Source: Bacteroidales bacterium (GTDB taxonomy: Bacteria; Bacteroidota; Bacteroidia; Bacteroidales; WCHB1-69). Taken from it: 64,000 bases of DNA. The notes under the pieces were generated by a model. The model was given only the letters and a program-made list of their open reading frames with translations. It was not told where the DNA came from and searched no databases. The stretch covers positions 62,001 through 126,000 of the forward strand of contig JAFPXF010000026.1 in assembly GCA_017394765.1 (NCBI GenBank), read 5' to 3'. Below, piece after piece: positions 18,084 to 26,912 of this stretch (positions are counted from its first letter, which is position 1; every line of letters starts with the position of its first letter). The position numbers and the translations under genes were made by a program.

Positions 18084-19298
18084 ATGAAAGAAAAACTGCT
18101 TTCCCGCTTCTCCAAGTACATTTCTTACGCCACCACTTCCGATGAAACTTCGGAATCATATCCCTCCACCCAGGCTCTGATGGATTTCGCCGACGTTATG
18201 GTCGAGGAGCTCAAGGCCGTAGGCTTGAGCGAAGTGGCCAAGGACGAATATGGCTATGTGACAGCTCTGTTGCCTGCCAATACCGATGAGAAAACCCCTG
18301 TCATCGGTTTCATTGCCCACATGGACACGGCTCCCGACATGCCGGGTATCGCTGCCCCTCGCATCATCGAGAACTATGATGGCAAAGACATAGTATTGGA
18401 TGCCGAGAGTAAAACCTGTCTCACATTGGCTGACTTTCCGGAGTTGGCGGGCTATAAAGGACAAACGCTGCTCACCACCGACGGCAAGACGTTGCTCGGT
18501 GCCGACGACAAAGCCGGCATGGCCGAGATTGTCTGCGCCATGGAATACCTCCTCCAGCATCCTGAAATCAAGCACGGCCCCATCAAGGTGGGTTTCACGC
18601 CTGATGAGGAGATAGGCCAGGGTGTCAAGTATTTCAACACGGAAAAGTTCGGGTGCGATTTCGCGTACACCATGGATGGCGGTGCCATCGGCGAGTTGGA
18701 ATACGAGAACTTCAATGCCGCTTCCGCCGTCATCAAAATCCAGGGCCGCAATATTCACCCTGGATATGCCAAGAACAAAATGGTCAATTCCCAGCTTATC
18801 GCCATGGAACTCAACGGCATGCTTCCGGAATTCGAGCGTCCGCAATACACCCAGGACTACGAAGGCTTCTTCCTCCTTATCCACATGGAAGGCAGTGTGG
18901 AGCAATCCCAGCTCAACTATATCATCCGTGACCACGACCGTCAAAAATTCGAGGAGAAGAAAAAAATGATGCAGGACATCGTGAATTTTCTCAATATCAA
19001 GTACGACAATCGCTTGACGTGTGAAATCAAGGATCAGTACTACAACATGCGCGAGAAGGTGGAGCCCGTCTTTTACGTGGTGGAGCGCGCCATTCGCGCC
19101 ATGGAGCAGGCGGGTGTGAAACCGGTGGTGCAACCCATTCGCGGCGGCACCGACGGCGCCAATCTCTCCTTCCGCGGACTTCCCTGCCCCAATATTTTCG
19201 CGGGCGGACACAATTTCCATGGCAAATACGAATATGTGCCCATGGAATCGATGGTCAAGGCCACCGAGGTGATTATCAATATTGCGAAAGTGCAGTAG
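18084..19298 (+). CDS. pepT: Peptidase T (tripeptide aminopeptidase)
   Basis: 404-residue cytoplasmic M20 metallopeptidase removing the N-terminal residue of tripeptides. Metal ligands and catalytic residues are in place: FIAHMDTAPD (His and Asp), GADDKAGMAEIV (bridging Asp), TPDEEIGQG (catalytic Glu and ligand Glu), and GGHNFHGKYE at the C-terminus (ligand His). The lid domain (about residues 205-310) is of normal size. In an organism exporting a C25 protease and a subtilase, it would finish off imported oligopeptides. It has its own promoter; the SDR gene follows by 33 bases. Confidence 0.96.
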   Translation: MKEKLLSRFSKYISYATTSDETSESYPSTQALMDFADVMVEELKAVGLSEVAKDEYGYVTALLPANTDEKTPVIGFIAHMDTAPDMPGIAAPRIIENYDGKDIVLDAESKTCLTLADFPELAGYKGQTLLTTDGKTLLGADDKAGMAEIVCAMEYLLQHPEIKHGPIKVGFTPDEEIGQGVKYFNTEKFGCDFAYTMDGGAIGELEYENFNAASAVIKIQGRNIHPGYAKNKMVNSQLIAMELNGMLPEFERPQYTQDYEGFFLLIHMEGSVEQSQLNYIIRDHDRQKFEEKKKMMQDIVNFLNIKYDNRLTCEIKDQYYNMREKVEPVFYVVERAIRAMEQAGVKPVVQPIRGGTDGANLSFRGLPCPNIFAGGHNFHGKYEYVPMESMVKATEVIINIAKVQ

Positions 19299-19331
19299 GA
19301 TTCAGGATGTGGACAAAATAGGATTATCATT

Positions 19332-20102
19332 ATGCCATACGCCATAATCACAGGAGGCAGTTCCGGAATCGGTTATGCATACGCTGAAGTTTTTGCAGAG
19401 CGGGGGTACGACCTGCTCATCGTCAGCAATCGCGAGGATCTAAACCAGTCCGCGCGGGAATCTTTGCGGCGGCAGTATCCTGCCGTCACTGTCGATACGC
19501 TTTATTTGGATCTCACGGATTTGGGCGCGCCGCAGCAATTGTTGGACTATTGTCACGAAAAAGGCTTGGAGGTTGAGGTGTTGGTCAACAATGCCGGCAT
19601 GTTTTATTTCGGGGCCGTGGTGGACCGTCCCGCGGGCGTGACGGGCAAGATGGTTTTGCTTCATGACTATGCGCCCGCGATGCTTTGCGCCCTTTTCGGT
19701 GCCGAAATGAAGGCACGGCACAAAGGCTACATCCTCAATGCCAGCTCCATTACGGCCTATATGTCCTTCCCCACAATCGCAGCATATCAGGCGACCAAGT
19801 CTTTTTTGCTCAAGTATTCGAAAGGATTGTCGTTTGAACTAAGCCACTATGGCGTGAAGGTTTGCTGTGTCTGTCCGGGTGCGGTGGATACGGATTTGTA
19901 TAATCTGTCGCCCAATCTGCGGAAATGGCTTTGCCGTTTTGGCGTCATGTTGAAGCCCAAGACGGTGGCGAAGCGTGCCACTCGCGCTCTTTTCAACGGC
20001 CGCAGACGAAAAGTGCCCGGATTCATCAACCATTTTTTCATATTATGCTGCCTGTTGCTGCCCGGATTTGTCGTGGATTTGGTGAAAAAGAAATTCGTGT
20101 AG
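19332..20102 (+). CDS. Short-chain dehydrogenase/reductase with C-terminal membrane segment
   Basis: 256 residues. The Rossmann cofactor motif TGGSSGIGYAYAE (residues 6-18), NNAG near residue 90, and the catalytic Ser plus YQATK motif (SSITAYMSFPTIAAYQATK) identify a classical SDR. The last 25 residues include a hydrophobic stretch (FFILCCLLLPGFVV) ending in a basic KKKF tail, suggesting attachment to the inner membrane. The substrate is unknown; membrane-bound SDRs of this kind often act on lipids. It is probably cotranscribed with pepT and ends at the bidirectional terminator shared with rubredoxin. Confidence 0.85.
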   Translation: MPYAIITGGSSGIGYAYAEVFAERGYDLLIVSNREDLNQSARESLRRQYPAVTVDTLYLDLTDLGAPQQLLDYCHEKGLEVEVLVNNAGMFYFGAVVDRPAGVTGKMVLLHDYAPAMLCALFGAEMKARHKGYILNASSITAYMSFPTIAAYQATKSFLLKYSKGLSFELSHYGVKVCCVCPGAVDTDLYNLSPNLRKWLCRFGVMLKPKTVAKRATRALFNGRRRKVPGFINHFFILCCLLLPGFVVDLVKKKFV

Positions 20103-20133
20103 CTCCATTTGCATGTTTGGGTTATTGTAAAAA

Positions 20134-20159
20134 AAAACCAGGATTTTTGTCCTGGTTTT
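20134..20159. terminator. Bidirectional terminator between SDR and rubredoxin genes
   Basis: Perfect 10-bp stem (AAAACCAGGA/TCCTGGTTTT) with a six-base loop. A-tracts on one side and T-tracts on the other serve both converging transcripts. Confidence 0.85.
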
Positions 20160-20169
20160 GTGAGTTTTG

Positions 20170-20331
20170 TTATGCTTCCGGTTCGAAATCGTCCTTGCTG
20201 ACGCCACAAATGGGGCAGCTCCAGTTGTCGGGCAACTCCTCAAACGGGGTGCCGGGGACTATGCCGTTGTCGGGATCGCCCTCTGCAGGATCGTAAACGT
20301 GACCGCAAACTTTGCAAACGTACTTTTTCAT
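20170..20331 (-). CDS. Rubredoxin
   Basis: 53-residue iron protein with one Fe(Cys)4 centre. The pairs CKVCG (Cys6, Cys9) and CPICG (Cys39, Cys42) and the conserved DPDNGI and PFEELPDNW segments between them are textbook. The start at 20331 is the MKKYVC methionine; a longer frame upstream only reads the promoter region. It is a small electron carrier, in anaerobes commonly feeding rubrerythrin or other peroxide- and superoxide-reducing enzymes, none of which is adjacent. It is transcribed divergently from the pseudouridine synthase gene. Confidence 0.97.
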   Translation of the reverse strand: MKKYVCKVCGHVYDPAEGDPDNGIVPGTPFEELPDNWSCPICGVSKDDFEPEA

Positions 20332-20376
20332 GATAGTTGTTGTTTTAGTGGTGATGTTGTGTTTTTTAATTCGGGG

Positions 20377-20384
20377 CAAAAATA
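20377..20384 (-). promoter_or_regulatory. Promoter -7 box of rubredoxin
   Basis: TATTTTTG followed by CCCC on the minus strand, 46 bases from the rubredoxin start, paired head-to-head with the box at 20408. Confidence 0.6.
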
Positions 20385-20407
20385 CGAAAAAATCGGATTC
20401 TTTTTCG

Positions 20408-20415
20408 TATTTTTG
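20408..20415 (+). promoter_or_regulatory. Promoter -7 box of the pseudouridine synthase gene
   Basis: TATTTTTG followed by CCGCC, 34 bases before the start at 20449. Confidence 0.65.
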
Positions 20416-20448
20416 CCGCCGTTAAAAAAACCACGCAATAGCGCCTTC

Positions 20449-21609
20449 ATGGAAAGAAAATTCAATAAAGACAATTTCGACGACGAGCGGCCTTTTGAGA
20501 GAAAGTCCAATGGCAGTCGTCCTCCCCGTCGCGACGACGGCAAAGGAAAGCATTCCGGTGCCAAACGTCCTTTCAAACGCAATAGTGAAGATAAATTTGC
20601 GCGTCCCAAACGCCGTTTTTATGATGATGAAAATGATAGCCAAGACTATCGTGGACAGAAACGCGGCTCCAAGGGCGGCCGCAAGGAGTCGTTTGGCAGA
20701 AAGTTCGATAAAGACGGTGGCTCGCGTTCAAAGCGCCGTTTTGACAGTCAGGACAAACGTCCCCGTCGCCGCGATGTGACCGCTGAGTCGGAGATTTTGA
20801 CCGAGATTGTCAATCGTCGCAAGATGGAAGGACGCACCTCTCCGCAAAAGCAAAAGATTCTCTCCCTGGAGTTTGAGGAGCAACATGGCCCCATACGGCT
20901 CAACAAGTACATTGCCAATGCGGGCATCTGTTCCCGCCGCGATGCCGATGTGCTCATCGCGTCCGGCGCCATCACCGTGAACGGTGAGGTGGTGACCGAA
21001 ATGGGACACAAGGTGATGCCTACCGACGAGGTGCGCTATGGCGACAAGGTTCTCCAACGCGAAAAACCTGTCTATGTGCTGCTGAACAAGCCCAAAGACT
21101 ATATCACCACCACGGATGACGAGCGCGACCGCGCCAACGTGATGGAGCTCGTGCGCGATGCTTGCGAGGAACGCATCTATCCCGTCGGCCGCCTTGACCG
21201 CGACACCACAGGACTGCTGCTTTTCACTAACGACGGCGACCTTACCAAGAAACTCACCCATCCCTCTTCCCAAATCGAGAAGACCTACTATGTGGAACTT
21301 GACAAGAATTTTGCCAACATCGACATGGCGGCCCTGCGCAACGGCCTGGAACTCAACGACGGCGTCATCATCCCCGATGAGGTGGAATATGTGGATGACA
21401 GCCGCCAGCATATCGGTGTGACCATCCATTCAGGCAAAAACCGCATTGTTCGCCGCATGTTTGAATTTCTCGGTTACGAGGTCATCAAACTCGACCGTGT
21501 CGTCTTTGCCGGTCTCACCAAGAAAGACCTGCCCCGCGGCAACTGGCGTTTTCTCACCAAGAAGGAGATCGCGTTCCTGAAGATGCTTTCCACCAAGCAA
21601 AACGATTGA
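20449..21609 (+). CDS. RluB/RsuA-family pseudouridine synthase with long basic N-terminus
   Basis: 386 residues. The first 120 or so are a disordered tail of Arg, Lys, Asp, Gly and Ser (repeated KRRFD- and PKRRF-like units). An S4 RNA-binding domain follows (IRLNKYIANAGICSRRDADV), then the catalytic domain with the nucleophilic Asp in YPVGRLDRDTTGLLL. Close relatives convert a uridine of 23S rRNA to pseudouridine. The start at 20449 follows the promoter box and excludes an upstream frame that overlaps rubredoxin. The tail resembles the nucleic-acid-binding tails of other Bacteroidota rRNA modifiers. Which rRNA position is modified cannot be told from the sequence. Confidence 0.9.
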   Translation: MERKFNKDNFDDERPFERKSNGSRPPRRDDGKGKHSGAKRPFKRNSEDKFARPKRRFYDDENDSQDYRGQKRGSKGGRKESFGRKFDKDGGSRSKRRFDSQDKRPRRRDVTAESEILTEIVNRRKMEGRTSPQKQKILSLEFEEQHGPIRLNKYIANAGICSRRDADVLIASGAITVNGEVVTEMGHKVMPTDEVRYGDKVLQREKPVYVLLNKPKDYITTTDDERDRANVMELVRDACEERIYPVGRLDRDTTGLLLFTNDGDLTKKLTHPSSQIEKTYYVELDKNFANIDMAALRNGLELNDGVIIPDEVEYVDDSRQHIGVTIHSGKNRIVRRMFEFLGYEVIKLDRVVFAGLTKKDLPRGNWRFLTKKEIAFLKMLSTKQND

Positions 21610-21641
21610 TTTTTGATTTATTAAATCATTTATTTGTTAAG

Positions 21642-21686
21642 TTGTTGATTTATAACTGACATATTCTGTTTGTTATAAATCAACAA
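21642..21686 (+). terminator. Long AT-rich hairpin after the pseudouridine synthase gene
   Basis: A perfect 15-bp inverted repeat (TTGTTGATTTATAAC and its complement) with a 15-base loop, 33 bases after the stop. It lacks a strong T-run, so it may be an mRNA-stabilising or weak terminator structure. Confidence 0.5.
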
Positions 21687-21717
21687 TTCATCAAGTTTAA
21701 TAATTAAGGAAACAGTA

Positions 21718-22953
21718 ATGTCAGATTCCATAGAAATCATGTCCCCGGCAGGCTCGTATGAGTCTTTGATGGCTGCTATACAGGCAGGCGCCGGTTCCGT
21801 ATATTTTGGCGTGGGCGTGCTCAACATGCGTTCCCGTGCGGCGGTGAACTTCACGGTGGAGGACCTGCCGAAGGTGACGGCCCTCTGCCACGAACATCAT
21901 GTGAACAGCTACTTGACCGTCAACACCATCATCTACAACGATGAGCTCGAACAGATGCATCAGTTGCTTGAAACGGCCAAGGCATCCGGCATTACCGCCA
22001 TCATCGCCTCCGACATGGCGGTGATTCAGTATGCGCGTCAAATTGGCTTGGAGATACATCTCTCCACACAGTGCAACGTCACCAATGTGGAGGCCGTGCG
22101 TTATTACGCGCAATTCGCCGACGTGGTGGTGCTTGGGCGCGAGTGTACGCTGCCGCAGATCGCCGCCATTTGCGCCGCCATCCGCGACCAGGGGATCCGT
22201 GGTCCCAAAGGTGATCTTGTCAAGATCGAGATTTTTATCCATGGAGCCCTCTGCATGGCCGTCTCCGGACAGTGCCTCATCAGTTTGGACAACTACAACT
22301 CCTCCGCCAATCGGGGGGCGTGCCTGCAACCCTGCCGCCGCGCCTATACGGTGCATGCCGTTGACGAAGATTTGGAGTTGCAAGTGGAGAACCCCTATAT
22401 CTTTTCGCCCAAGGATCTTTGTACCATCAATTATCTTGACGTGATTTTAAAAACCGGGGTTTCCATTCTCAAGATCGAGGGTAGGGGACGTGCGGCGGAG
22501 TATGTAAAGGTGGTGACGCAATGCTATCACGAGGCCATCGATGCTATTCAAGAGGGCACTTACACCCAAGAACGCGTGGAGCAGTGGACCGCCCGGTTGC
22601 GCAGTGTCTATAACCGCGACTTCTGGGGTGGCTACTACCTCGGCTACACCGCCGGCGAATGGGCCGACCGTTATGGCTCCCAAGCCACGCACTACAGGCA
22701 GCGTATCGGCAAAATTACAAACTATTTCACCAAACTTTCCGTGGCGGAAGTCGCTGTGGAAGAGGATGAACTGGCTGTGGGGGACGATATTTTGATCATA
22801 GGCTCCACCACGGGTGTCTATGAAGACACCGTTTCGGAAATCCGGGTGGATTATGAACCTGCAAAAAAGGCGGTCAAAGGCACGATGTGCTCCATTCCCG
22901 TCAAGGGGTTGGTGCGTCGTGGCGACCAGCTCTACAAATGGGTGGAGCGGTAG
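21718..22953 (+). CDS. U32-family peptidase-like RNA hydroxylase (TrhP/RlhA type)
   Basis: 411 residues of the U32 family. Members once called collagenases are now known, as TrhP and RlhA, to support hydroxylation of tRNA uridine-34 or 23S rRNA cytidine, apparently using prephenate. The N-terminal TIM barrel starts SPAGSYESLMAAIQAGAGSV. The U32 signature lies around residues 175-210, with cysteines in GALCMAVSGQC and GACLQPCRRAY that probably hold an Fe-S cluster. The C-terminal domain (from about residue 320) matches the short TrhP-like form. Its position right after a pseudouridine synthase gene is compatible with RNA modification. The true substrate is inferred. Confidence 0.85.
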   Translation: MSDSIEIMSPAGSYESLMAAIQAGAGSVYFGVGVLNMRSRAAVNFTVEDLPKVTALCHEHHVNSYLTVNTIIYNDELEQMHQLLETAKASGITAIIASDMAVIQYARQIGLEIHLSTQCNVTNVEAVRYYAQFADVVVLGRECTLPQIAAICAAIRDQGIRGPKGDLVKIEIFIHGALCMAVSGQCLISLDNYNSSANRGACLQPCRRAYTVHAVDEDLELQVENPYIFSPKDLCTINYLDVILKTGVSILKIEGRGRAAEYVKVVTQCYHEAIDAIQEGTYTQERVEQWTARLRSVYNRDFWGGYYLGYTAGEWADRYGSQATHYRQRIGKITNYFTKLSVAEVAVEEDELAVGDDILIIGSTTGVYEDTVSEIRVDYEPAKKAVKGTMCSIPVKGLVRRGDQLYKWVER

Positions 22954-22975
22954 AGCTTTTCCTGCATTACGAGTA

Positions 22976-24643
22976 TTACTGTTTTGTTATTTTGAACACA
23001 TGTGTGCCTCCGTTGTGAAGACGGGCTTTTCCCATGTAGAGTCCGCAGGGCAAGTCATGTACGTTCAAACGCACCAGATAATCGCCGGAGACGTGTTCCG
23101 TTCTCACTAATTTCCCAGAAATGTCATAGAATTCGACCCTGTCGATTTGCTGGTCGCCGTTGGCGATGTGCAGAATGTCGGTGCAGGGGTTTGGAAAGAC
23201 GGAGAGGGTGATGTCGTTGGGCTCGGGGATGCCGACGTGCTGGGCATAGGCGGCATAGAAGTCGGGCAAGCCATAGCCGAGGGAGTCGTTGGGATTGTCG
23301 TAGCAAGAACCGCTTTCGCGGATATATTGCATCACTTGGGAGGCGCTGGCGGCAGGAAGGGCTTGCCAGAGACAGGCGCAGAGGCCGGCGGCAACAGGCC
23401 CGGCCAAGCTGGTGCCGTTGGCGGTGCCTAATTGATCCCCGGGATAGACACAGAAGGTGTTCACGCCCACGGAGGTGATGTCGGGCTTCACGCGTCCGTC
23501 AAAAGAGGGACCTCGGGAAGAGAAATTGGCAATGTTGCCGAATATGTCGGCGGCTCCGACAGACAAGACATCGTAAGCATCGGCGGGGTGACCTATATAA
23601 TGCCAGTCGTTGGCTCCATCGTTGCCGGCGCTGACGCAGACGATGACGCCCTTCTGTCCCAAAACAGTGGCGGCCAAAGAGGCAATGCTGCTTACTCCGT
23701 CTGTGCTTTCATACGTGTTCCATTGTTGCGGAAAATCATCGAAGTTGGTGTAGCCCAAGGAGGAGTTGATGACATCAGCGCCGATGCTGTCGGCAATGCA
23801 GGCGGCCTGCGCCCAGAAATCCTCCTCAATAAGCTGCTCACTATTCGGCTCTTCCGAGCGAATGAGGAAAAAGCTGGCGCGGGGCGCCGTGCCTACCATT
23901 ACCTGTTCGGTCAGGCCCGACATGGTCGAGGTGACAATGGTTCCATGATGGTGCCCGTCATAGACATTGTCGCGGAAAGGGATGAGGTCGCGAGTGCCCA
24001 ACAAACGTCCTTCGTCGAACAAAACACGGAAAAACTCGCCGGTGTCCACGCCGATCCAGCCCGCATCGAAGACGGCAATCAGCATGCTGTCGCCACGGAA
24101 GCCCTCGTTGTGGAGCAAATGGCCGTTGTGGACGGCAATCTGTCCAATGGCATAACCGTAGTCGTAGGGTGTTATACTGTCGCGGGAATTATTGGAGACC
24201 AATGGGGTGTATTCGATTTCGGGCGCAGCCGAGACCAATGGCATTAATGAGTCAAGGTCGTAATTGGCCACTGGCAGGATGTCCGTCACGAACGGCAATG
24301 ATGACAGTTGCGGCAACATTGTGCTGTCAGGGCAATAGATGGTCAGCGTGTTGAACCATTTGCAACTGCAGAGCACGCGGATGTGGTCGTTTACGTTTTT
24401 CACCTGCTGCACATATTGCGGATTGACGGGCAGGTCTTGTTCCGTGATGGCAATATTGAAACGGGCGCGTTTCTCCAAGGCACGCGGGGAGAGATAGTCA
24501 GAAGGATTGTCGATGGAATAGGGAGAGTTGTTTTTGTCGCTTAATGTAAGACGATAGCAGGTGGGCGCGAGTTGTGCGTCCAGAGTGCCCGCAAAAAAGA
24601 GGCATAAAAACAGCGGCAGGACAGTCTTGAAATATTTTTTCAT
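22976..24643 (-). CDS. Secreted subtilisin-like (S8) serine protease with T9SS sorting domain
   Basis: 555 residues. Signal peptide 1-23 (ends TLDAQ). The catalytic triad of the S8 family is complete: Asp193 in IAVFDAGW, His233 in HHHGTIVTS, Ser412 in NGTSLAGPVAAG; the oxyanion Asn341 is in SAGNDG. An N-terminal region of about 170 residues precedes the peptidase domain and may act as a propeptide. The last 80 residues are a T9SS type A sorting domain (LSVFPNPCTDIL, then FYDISGKLVR, then LPCGLYMGKA). It should therefore be exported to the cell surface or medium. The start is at 24643; frames extending beyond it cross the divergent promoter. Confidence 0.94.
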   Translation of the reverse strand: MKKYFKTVLPLFLCLFFAGTLDAQLAPTCYRLTLSDKNNSPYSIDNPSDYLSPRALEKRARFNIAITEQDLPVNPQYVQQVKNVNDHIRVLCSCKWFNTLTIYCPDSTMLPQLSSLPFVTDILPVANYDLDSLMPLVSAAPEIEYTPLVSNNSRDSITPYDYGYAIGQIAVHNGHLLHNEGFRGDSMLIAVFDAGWIGVDTGEFFRVLFDEGRLLGTRDLIPFRDNVYDGHHHGTIVTSTMSGLTEQVMVGTAPRASFFLIRSEEPNSEQLIEEDFWAQAACIADSIGADVINSSLGYTNFDDFPQQWNTYESTDGVSSIASLAATVLGQKGVIVCVSAGNDGANDWHYIGHPADAYDVLSVGAADIFGNIANFSSRGPSFDGRVKPDITSVGVNTFCVYPGDQLGTANGTSLAGPVAAGLCACLWQALPAASASQVMQYIRESGSCYDNPNDSLGYGLPDFYAAYAQHVGIPEPNDITLSVFPNPCTDILHIANGDQQIDRVEFYDISGKLVRTEHVSGDYLVRLNVHDLPCGLYMGKARLHNGGTHVFKITKQ

Positions 24644-24684
24644 ATCGTTCGTTGTTGTTGGTAAACGTAAAAAATCAACGGCTG

Positions 24685-24692
24685 CAAAAATA
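24685..24692 (-). promoter_or_regulatory. Promoter -7 box of the subtilase gene
   Basis: TATTTTTG followed by CAGC on the minus strand, 42 bases before the subtilase start. Confidence 0.6.
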
Positions 24693-24704
24693 CCGTTTTT
24701 TTCG

Positions 24705-24712
24705 TATTTTTG
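24705..24712 (+). promoter_or_regulatory. Promoter -7 box of the lipoprotein-cinA-xerD group
   Basis: TATTTTTG followed by CCGC, 23 bases before the small lipoprotein at 24735; divergent from the subtilase promoter. Confidence 0.6.
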
Positions 24713-24734
24713 CCGCTCTAAAGAGACTGAAGAG

Positions 24735-24920
24735 ATGAAATACAAAACAAAGGTCGGCATTCTGTTTGTCAGTGTGTTACTCTTGATGTGCACCTCTTGT
24801 GCGCGAAAAATCATCGGGCACACCCCCCACCGCCGCGAACGCAACTGCGGCTGCGAGATGCCCGTTCCCGCCTCTGCGGACTCCCTGTTCCATGCCCCCT
24901 CTTCCTATTGCATGAATTGA
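24735..24920 (+). CDS. Small Cys-rich lipoprotein-like peptide
   Basis: 61 residues. The N-terminal hydrophobic segment ends in LLLMCTSCARK, a plausible though not canonical lipobox (Cys22). The remaining 39 residues carry a basic stretch (HRRERNCGC) and a short Ser/Pro-rich tail. Short proteins with a C-terminal RNCGC-like motif occur across Bacteroidales, but I know no function. The stop overlaps the next start codon by one base (TGATG), so translation is coupled to the DUF4369-like gene. A promoter box lies just upstream. The gene is short but its position, start and coupling support it. Confidence 0.65.
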   Translation: MKYKTKVGILFVSVLLLMCTSCARKIIGHTPHRRERNCGCEMPVPASADSLFHAPSSYCMN

Positions 24921-25669
24921 TGAGACGTTTTGCTGCAATTTGGGTTGTACTGTGCCTGTTGTTGACTGCCTGTTATCAGCGGGGTAATGAGATTGTGCTG
25001 GAAGGCGACTTCCAGGGTGGCGGCTCCCAAATGGTGCGACTGGCCCTGGTCGGTACGGATGAGACGGTGATGCTGGATTCCGTCCGCATGAAGAACGGCC
25101 ACTTCTCCTTTGCATTGAAAGCCCATTCCGATCAGGAAAAGGAATGTATGGCCACACCGATGTTGTATCAGATAAAACTTTCTGAAAACAATGCACTTAC
25201 AACTATAGCAAAGGGTGGTGAGCATTTGCATTTCACCGCGGATGCAGCCGATATTGTTTCCACCTATCGTGTGAGTGGCAGTGAGGAGGCCTTCTTGGTT
25301 TGCCAACTTGACAGTGCTTTGGCCTCGTTTGCCCAAAGGGCGGTGCAATGGTATGCTGTTTATGAGCAAAACATTGAAAACGACTCCGTGCGGGCCGATG
25401 TCGAAGCCCATTATGTGCAGGCTGTTGAGGCTCATACAGATTTCTTGCGGGATTTCATTCAAAAACATCCGCAAAACATGGCCTCTTTTATGGCTTTTTT
25501 CCAAAGTTATAATCGAAGGGTTTTTCTAAACAATGATGAAAATGCCGGTTTGTTGAAGGAAATCATCCGAAATGTGCAACAACAATATCCTGATAATCCG
25601 TACATTCTTTTTATGCAGCAAAAGCAGGAGATTTTGGAATTAAAAAAACAACAATATGATACTCATTAA
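24920..25669 (+). CDS. DUF4369-like lipoprotein
   Basis: 249 residues starting MRRFAAIWVVLCLLLTAC, a type II signal peptide with lipobox LLTAC (lipidated Cys about residue 18). The mature N-terminal half (EIVLEGDFQGGG, then MVRLALVG, then SVRMKNGHFSFALKA) has the two-strand pattern of the DUF4369 domain, often seen in front of thioredoxin-like domains in Bacteroidota; here no thioredoxin domain follows. The C-terminal half is helical (about residues 130-249). It probably sits on the periplasmic face of a membrane. It overlaps the small lipoprotein before it by one base and cinA after it by 14 bases, so the three form a tight operon. Confidence 0.8.
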   Translation: MRRFAAIWVVLCLLLTACYQRGNEIVLEGDFQGGGSQMVRLALVGTDETVMLDSVRMKNGHFSFALKAHSDQEKECMATPMLYQIKLSENNALTTIAKGGEHLHFTADAADIVSTYRVSGSEEAFLVCQLDSALASFAQRAVQWYAVYEQNIENDSVRADVEAHYVQAVEAHTDFLRDFIQKHPQNMASFMAFFQSYNRRVFLNNDENAGLLKEIIRNVQQQYPDNPYILFMQQKQEILELKKQQYDTH

Positions 25670-26906
25670 CATAGGAGATGAACTCTTGATAGGGCAGGTG
25701 GTGAACACCAATGCTGCCTATGTGGGTCGGCAACTTTCCGCCGCCGGTTTTGAACTGACCGGGGTCGTTACTGTGGGCGACAGTGGCGATGCCATTCGTG
25801 CCGCCTTGGAGGAGGCCTTCCGCCATACGGACACCGTGCTGATGACTGGCGGCCTTGGTCCCACGAAGGACGACATTACCAAGAAGGTGGTGTGCGACCT
25901 CTTTCACCGCGAGTTGGTGATGGACGAGGCTGTGCTGAAACATGTTACCGACATCTTCGCGGCACGCGGCATGGCTTTGACGGAAACCAATCGCGAGCAG
26001 GCGCTGGTGCCGTCGGGATGCACGGTGCTGACCAACGTGTTGGGCACTGCTCCGGGGCTATGGCTCGAAGAGGGGGGCAAGGTGCTCATTGTGCTGCCGG
26101 GCGTGCCCTTCGAGATGGAACGTCTCCTCGACGAAGAGGCGCTTCCCCGCTTGAAAGAGCGCGACACCCGCCATCATGTCATCCTCTACAAAGTGCTGCA
26201 ATGCACCAATATCACAGAGAGTGGCCTCTCTGATCTGTTGGAACCTTACGAGCAGCAGCTTCCTGCCGGGTTCAAGTTGGCTTACCTGCCGGTGCCCGGT
26301 ATCATCCGTCTTCGCCTCACTGCACAGGGCGACAACAAGGAACAGCTTGCCGCTCTCATGGATGAACAGTTTGCCAAACTTAAGGAGGCTGCTGGCAGCT
26401 ACGCCTTTACCGATGAGGATCTGCCCATGCAGGCGGTGGTCGGCAAACTTCTGGTGAAGACCGGTCGCAAGGTGGCCACGGCCGAGAGTTGTACGGGTGG
26501 CCGCATTGCCAATCTCCTCACCTCCGTGCCGGGCAGCTCCCGCTACTTTGAGGGGGCGATGGTCTCCTACAGCAACGAAGTGAAACGCGATCTGCTCAAC
26601 GTGCGCGAGGACAACCTCAAGCGCCGCGGGGCCGTCAGCGAAGAAGTGGTCAGCGATATGGCTCTCAACGCAATGGGACTCTTTGACGTGGACTATGCTG
26701 TCGCCACATCTGGCATTGCCGGTCCCGACGGCGGCACCGAACAGAAGCCCGTGGGCACTGTATGGATTGCCGTGGCCACGCCCACCCGGCTGGCCACCAA
26801 CCTTTTCCACTTTGGCAGCCGCACGGGACGCGCCCAGATTGTGGAACGTGCCGCCCACGCCGCCCTTAACATGTTGCGCATCGAGATTGAAAAGGATCTG
26901 AGATAG
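25656..26906 (+). CDS. cinA: CinA-family nicotinamide-nucleotide amidohydrolase
   Basis: 416 residues, two domains. The N-terminal molybdopterin-binding-like COG1058 domain begins INIGDELLIGQVVNTNAAYV and includes GGLGPTKDDITK. The C-terminal CinA/PncC domain (from about residue 255) includes TAESCTGGRIANLL and ATSGIAGPDGGTE. The family removes the amide from nicotinamide mononucleotide for NAD recycling and has an ADP-ribose pyrophosphatase activity in the N-terminal part. The start overlaps the end of the lipoprotein gene by 14 bases in a different frame. xerD follows 6 bases after the stop. Confidence 0.95.
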   Translation: MILINIGDELLIGQVVNTNAAYVGRQLSAAGFELTGVVTVGDSGDAIRAALEEAFRHTDTVLMTGGLGPTKDDITKKVVCDLFHRELVMDEAVLKHVTDIFAARGMALTETNREQALVPSGCTVLTNVLGTAPGLWLEEGGKVLIVLPGVPFEMERLLDEEALPRLKERDTRHHVILYKVLQCTNITESGLSDLLEPYEQQLPAGFKLAYLPVPGIIRLRLTAQGDNKEQLAALMDEQFAKLKEAAGSYAFTDEDLPMQAVVGKLLVKTGRKVATAESCTGGRIANLLTSVPGSSRYFEGAMVSYSNEVKRDLLNVREDNLKRRGAVSEEVVSDMALNAMGLFDVDYAVATSGIAGPDGGTEQKPVGTVWIAVATPTRLATNLFHFGSRTGRAQIVERAAHAALNMLRIEIEKDLR

Positions 26907-26912
26907 CGGTTT

